Of a stretch of DNA of 6,118 nucleotides, positions 3,875-6,118 are shown piece after piece. Made by a program: the position numbers and the translations under genes. The notes under the pieces were generated by a model, which saw only the letters and a program-made list of their open reading frames with translations, was not told the origin of the DNA and did no database searches. The stretch's first letter is position 1. The number at the start of each line of letters is the position of its first letter. This DNA is from Bacteroidota bacterium. Lineage in GTDB: Bacteria; Bacteroidota; Kryptoniia; Kryptoniales; JAKASW01. The DNA is taken from NCBI GenBank assembly GCA_021796055.1, contig JAJYOS010000422.1, forward strand, positions 1-6,118, in the 5' to 3' direction.

Positions 3875-6118
3875 ATGAACAAGAAAATTTACTCGTTTTC
3901 CCTTGGAGCCCTGGCGGTTATGCTTCTATGCTTCACGTCTGCTAACGCACAAATGATGGGAGGGAGATTTTCCCTCCATGCCGAATTGAGCAGCGGCGGG
4001 GTTGCCCTTTCGTGGGAACAGCCGGAAGAATTTACGGCTGCCTACTACCTCGTTTATCGCGCCCAAGTTGGCGTGAACAGTCTTGATTCAAATTTCAGCT
4101 TTAATTTTTCTCAAATCGATTCGACCACAGCGACGACTTACGTGGATACGGTCACGCCTCCGGTGGCAAATGTTTTTGTTTACATGGTTAAGGCAATCAA
4201 CGATTCGGGCCAGGTTCGGCTGAGCTCAATGTCAAGAGTATACGCCGGTTTCCAGAATTTCGGCAGGGATAGAGTTACCATAACTTCGCAGCCGCCGCTT
4301 ACCGCCACGGTCGATTCGCTATACCAGTATCAGGTGAAAGCAGTGTCCAGCGACTCAACTGCTGTGCTGACTTATCGACTCGACGATCATCCAATGTTGA
4401 TGACGATCGATTCCACCGGCCTTGTCAATTGGATCCCGCAAACGCGCGGTTGGTACGAAGTTGAAGTAATCGTCAAGTCGAGCAGCGGCGGTCGTGCGGT
4501 GCAGGAGTATGCCATACGCGTCGCTGGCCTCCAGGGAACGATCGCTGGAACGGTGACCGATAGTAACAACGTTCCGATCCCCAACGTTATAGTCAGACTG
4601 TACCAGCGGGATATGGACATGCATTTCGATTACAGCGCCAGGACCGATTCCAACGGTTATTACGCGATCCACGGCGTCGACGCAGGCAAGTACCTCGTCA
4701 GGGCTATTCCAACGAATTCAAATTACCTTCCTGAATGGTACGACAACGCTTTCAGCATGATGAATGCTACTCCGATTTCCGTTACCGATACCACGACTCA
4801 GGTCGCCAATTTCACTCTGCAGAACCGGTTCTTTGCGCTGCCGAAGTACACGGTTTCCGGTAGTGTTACCGACACTACAGGTGTGGCCATAAAGGGTGCT
4901 CTTGTCGTATTCGCGAGGGCGGAATTCACCTTCAACATGGCCAGAGACAATCAGGATCAGTGGGAGAACGGCGACAATTATCGTGATATGTTCCAGAATA
5001 TGTACCAGGAGAGCAACGAGGATCACGACTTCAGACTCGACGGCAATTCTCCGTACGTCTTCAAGACATACACGGACAGCGACGGTGTTTACAGCGATAC
5101 GCTGCCGAAGGGTGCTTATATCGCCTTCGTGAAGGCTACAGGATATCACAGGGTGTTCTTCAACAACGAATCTGATTTTCTTTCTGCCGACATTCTCTCG
5201 CTCGTTTCCGATACGACCGGAGTAAACTTCACATTGACTCCGCTTCCCCAGGTAGTCCTTGGCCAGATTTCCGGATCGGTCTTCGATTCGACGACGAGTT
5301 CCGGTGTCGCGGCCAGGATAATCGCATTCAGAGACGTATGGAACTACCGTGACACACTGCATATGCACGTTGCCGGAGCGTATTTCGCCGATGCCGACAG
5401 CTCGGGTGCCTATACGCTGAACAACCTGCCTCCTGGATACTACAAGATCCTCGCGATACCGCTCGGTGCCTATGCGCCATCGTTCTACAGCACCACCGGC
5501 CCGACGGTAAGGTGGAGCCAGGCGACCGCCGTCCCGATAAGCGGCAACACCACGACGGGGATTGACATATATGTCATGCCTCTGCCGTCGGCAGCAGCAG
5601 GGTACACTTCCATCAACGGTAGTGTCTCGACCTCCTCTACAACGGGAGGCGGCATGACGGGAGTTAGCGGTGCCATTGTGTATGCGACCGACGCGAACGG
5701 TAACGTAGCCGGTTACGGAGTGAGCGGCAGCAACGGTGACTACACGATTGCAGGATTGGCGCCGGGTACCTATGATGTGTTCACGGAAGCTGTCGGTTTT
5801 ACCTCCAGCTCCACGAGCACGAGTTCTCCGACCTACAGCACGACCGGAACTGCTCAGCCCTCTACATCGAATTTCACGGTATCTCCTGAGACTCCGACTG
5901 CTGTCCAGCAGAAACCGATCCAGCCGACGAATTACACGCTGGACCAGAACTATCCTAATCCGTTCAACCCGACGACTCAGATTGCCTTCAGTATTCCCCA
6001 GGAAGAGCATGTAACGATTGCAATCTACAACATCCTGGGCGAGAGGGTTGCCACGCTTCTGAGCGGAAACCTGAGCGCAGGCTCTCATCTGGTCACATGG
6101 AACGCGCGCAACTCGAGC
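3875..6118 (+). CDS. Large secreted multidomain (FN3 / Ig-like / carboxypeptidase-regulatory repeat) T9SS protein, 3' partial
   Basis: 748 codons are visible with no stop, and the frame runs off the window. Signal peptide 1-25 (NKK, hydrophobic core, cleavage after SANA). Residues 30-125 look FN3-like (VALSWEQP, YYLVYRA, YMVKAINDSG). Residues 133-216 look like a putative Ig/dystroglycan cadherin-like domain (LTYRLDDHP, MTIDSTGLVNWIP, YAIRV). Four beta-sandwich repeats of the carboxypeptidase-regulatory/Cna-B-like type follow at 219-316, 324-457, 461-571 and 576-672, each with G-x-V, a (T)D-S-x-G-x-Y-like turn and an x-G-x-Y strand (for example TDSNGYY, SDGVYS, DSSGAYT, SNGDYT). A Ser/Thr-rich linker (643-671) leads to a T9SS type A domain from 686 (NYPNPFNPTT, NILGERV). 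By alignment with the kelch protein about 23 residues are missing. The mature part has no Cys and no catalytic motif was seen. Such architecture suggests an adhesive or structural surface protein; that role is inferred. Confidence 0.94.
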   Translation, partial: MNKKIYSFSLGALAVMLLCFTSANAQMMGGRFSLHAELSSGGVALSWEQPEEFTAAYYLVYRAQVGVNSLDSNFSFNFSQIDSTTATTYVDTVTPPVANVFVYMVKAINDSGQVRLSSMSRVYAGFQNFGRDRVTITSQPPLTATVDSLYQYQVKAVSSDSTAVLTYRLDDHPMLMTIDSTGLVNWIPQTRGWYEVEVIVKSSSGGRAVQEYAIRVAGLQGTIAGTVTDSNNVPIPNVIVRLYQRDMDMHFDYSARTDSNGYYAIHGVDAGKYLVRAIPTNSNYLPEWYDNAFSMMNATPISVTDTTTQVANFTLQNRFFALPKYTVSGSVTDTTGVAIKGALVVFARAEFTFNMARDNQDQWENGDNYRDMFQNMYQESNEDHDFRLDGNSPYVFKTYTDSDGVYSDTLPKGAYIAFVKATGYHRVFFNNESDFLSADILSLVSDTTGVNFTLTPLPQVVLGQISGSVFDSTTSSGVAARIIAFRDVWNYRDTLHMHVAGAYFADADSSGAYTLNNLPPGYYKILAIPLGAYAPSFYSTTGPTVRWSQATAVPISGNTTTGIDIYVMPLPSAAAGYTSINGSVSTSSTTGGGMTGVSGAIVYATDANGNVAGYGVSGSNGDYTIAGLAPGTYDVFTEAVGFTSSSTSTSSPTYSTTGTAQPSTSNFTVSPETPTAVQQKPIQPTNYTLDQNYPNPFNPTTQIAFSIPQEEHVTIAIYNILGERVATLLSGNLSAGSHLVTWNARNSS
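4529..5890 (+). repeat. Four carboxypeptidase-regulatory-like beta-sandwich repeats
   Basis: Protein-level repeats at 4529-4822, 4844-5245, 5255-5587 and 5600-5890. Each opens with I/V-x-G-x-V (TIAGTVTD, TVSGSVTD, QISGSVFD, SINGSVST), has a central turn rich in Asp, Ser and Gly, and ends with a strand after L/V-x-x-G-x-Y (VDAGKY, LPKGAY, LPPGYY, LAPGTY). The copies are strongly diverged. Copy 2 is longer because of an insertion at about 4922-5053. These domains are usual as stalk or adhesion modules in surface proteins of this bacterial group. Confidence 0.82.
5930..6118 (+). other. T9SS type A C-terminal sorting domain of the large protein (truncated by window)
   Basis: Begins NYTLDQNYPNPFNPTT, then the NILGERVATLL turn and the GSHLVTWNA strand. 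It matches the complete copy at 2440-2697, including an identical QNYPNPFNPTT. The remaining strands and the basic end lie beyond the window. Its presence supports the + strand reading over the antisense open frame here. Confidence 0.9.

Noticed and set aside
3875..3950. Lipoprotein signal in the large protein (Cys19 in MLLC)
   Set aside because: The residue before Cys is Leu, where Ala or Gly is expected. A normal signal peptidase I site (SANA before Q) follows.
4718..6088. 456-codon open frame on the minus strand, Arg/Val-rich
   Set aside because: It lies fully within the + strand T9SS protein, whose frame shows a signal peptide, recognisable repeats and a sorting domain. The minus product is Arg-rich with no recognisable domain or export signal, as expected from reverse-reading Asp/Thr/Ser/Gly-rich codons.

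Overview
The window looks like chromosomal DNA from a bacterium of the FCB group (Bacteroidota, Ignavibacteriota and relatives). The evidence is two secreted proteins that end in a type IX secretion (T9SS) sorting domain with the NYPNPFNPTT signature. That wording is common in Ignavibacteriota and neighbouring lineages such as Kryptoniota and Calditrichota. Base composition is near balanced by eye. At least one gene has a recognisable Shine-Dalgarno sequence, which fits these lineages better than classical Bacteroidia. This placement is inference from protein motifs, with no phylogenetic test.

All four genes are on the plus strand. (1) Positions 2-1354 hold the C-terminal part of a membrane Ser/Thr protein kinase. 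Its N-lobe lies before the window. The catalytic loop, DFG and activation segment are intact, followed by one transmembrane helix and two extracytoplasmic PEGA domains. (2) About 1396-2700 encodes a secreted six-bladed kelch beta-propeller with a complete T9SS sorting domain. (3) 2735-3712 encodes an exported or membrane protein with a TPR-like helical region and a DUF5683-like membrane segment; its start codon is uncertain. (4) 3875 to the window end encodes a large secreted multidomain protein: signal peptide, FN3-like domain, putative Ig/cadherin-like domain, four carboxypeptidase-regulatory-like beta-sandwich repeats and a second T9SS domain cut by the window edge. Because it runs off the end it has no stop codon in view. 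A long open frame on the opposite strand (4718-6088) is only its shadow.

Genes 1-3 are separated by 41 and 34 bp and could be one transcription unit. Gene 4 follows a 162-bp gap containing a hairpin. A 15-base element (14/15 identical) lies about 30 bases upstream of both T9SS cargo genes. The combined picture is a cell-surface locus: a kinase with an outward-facing PEGA sensor or anchor, two surface or secreted adhesive-type proteins, and an envelope protein of unknown role. A functional link between the kinase and the T9SS cargo is a hypothesis from gene order only. No RNA genes, mobile elements or CRISPR arrays were seen.
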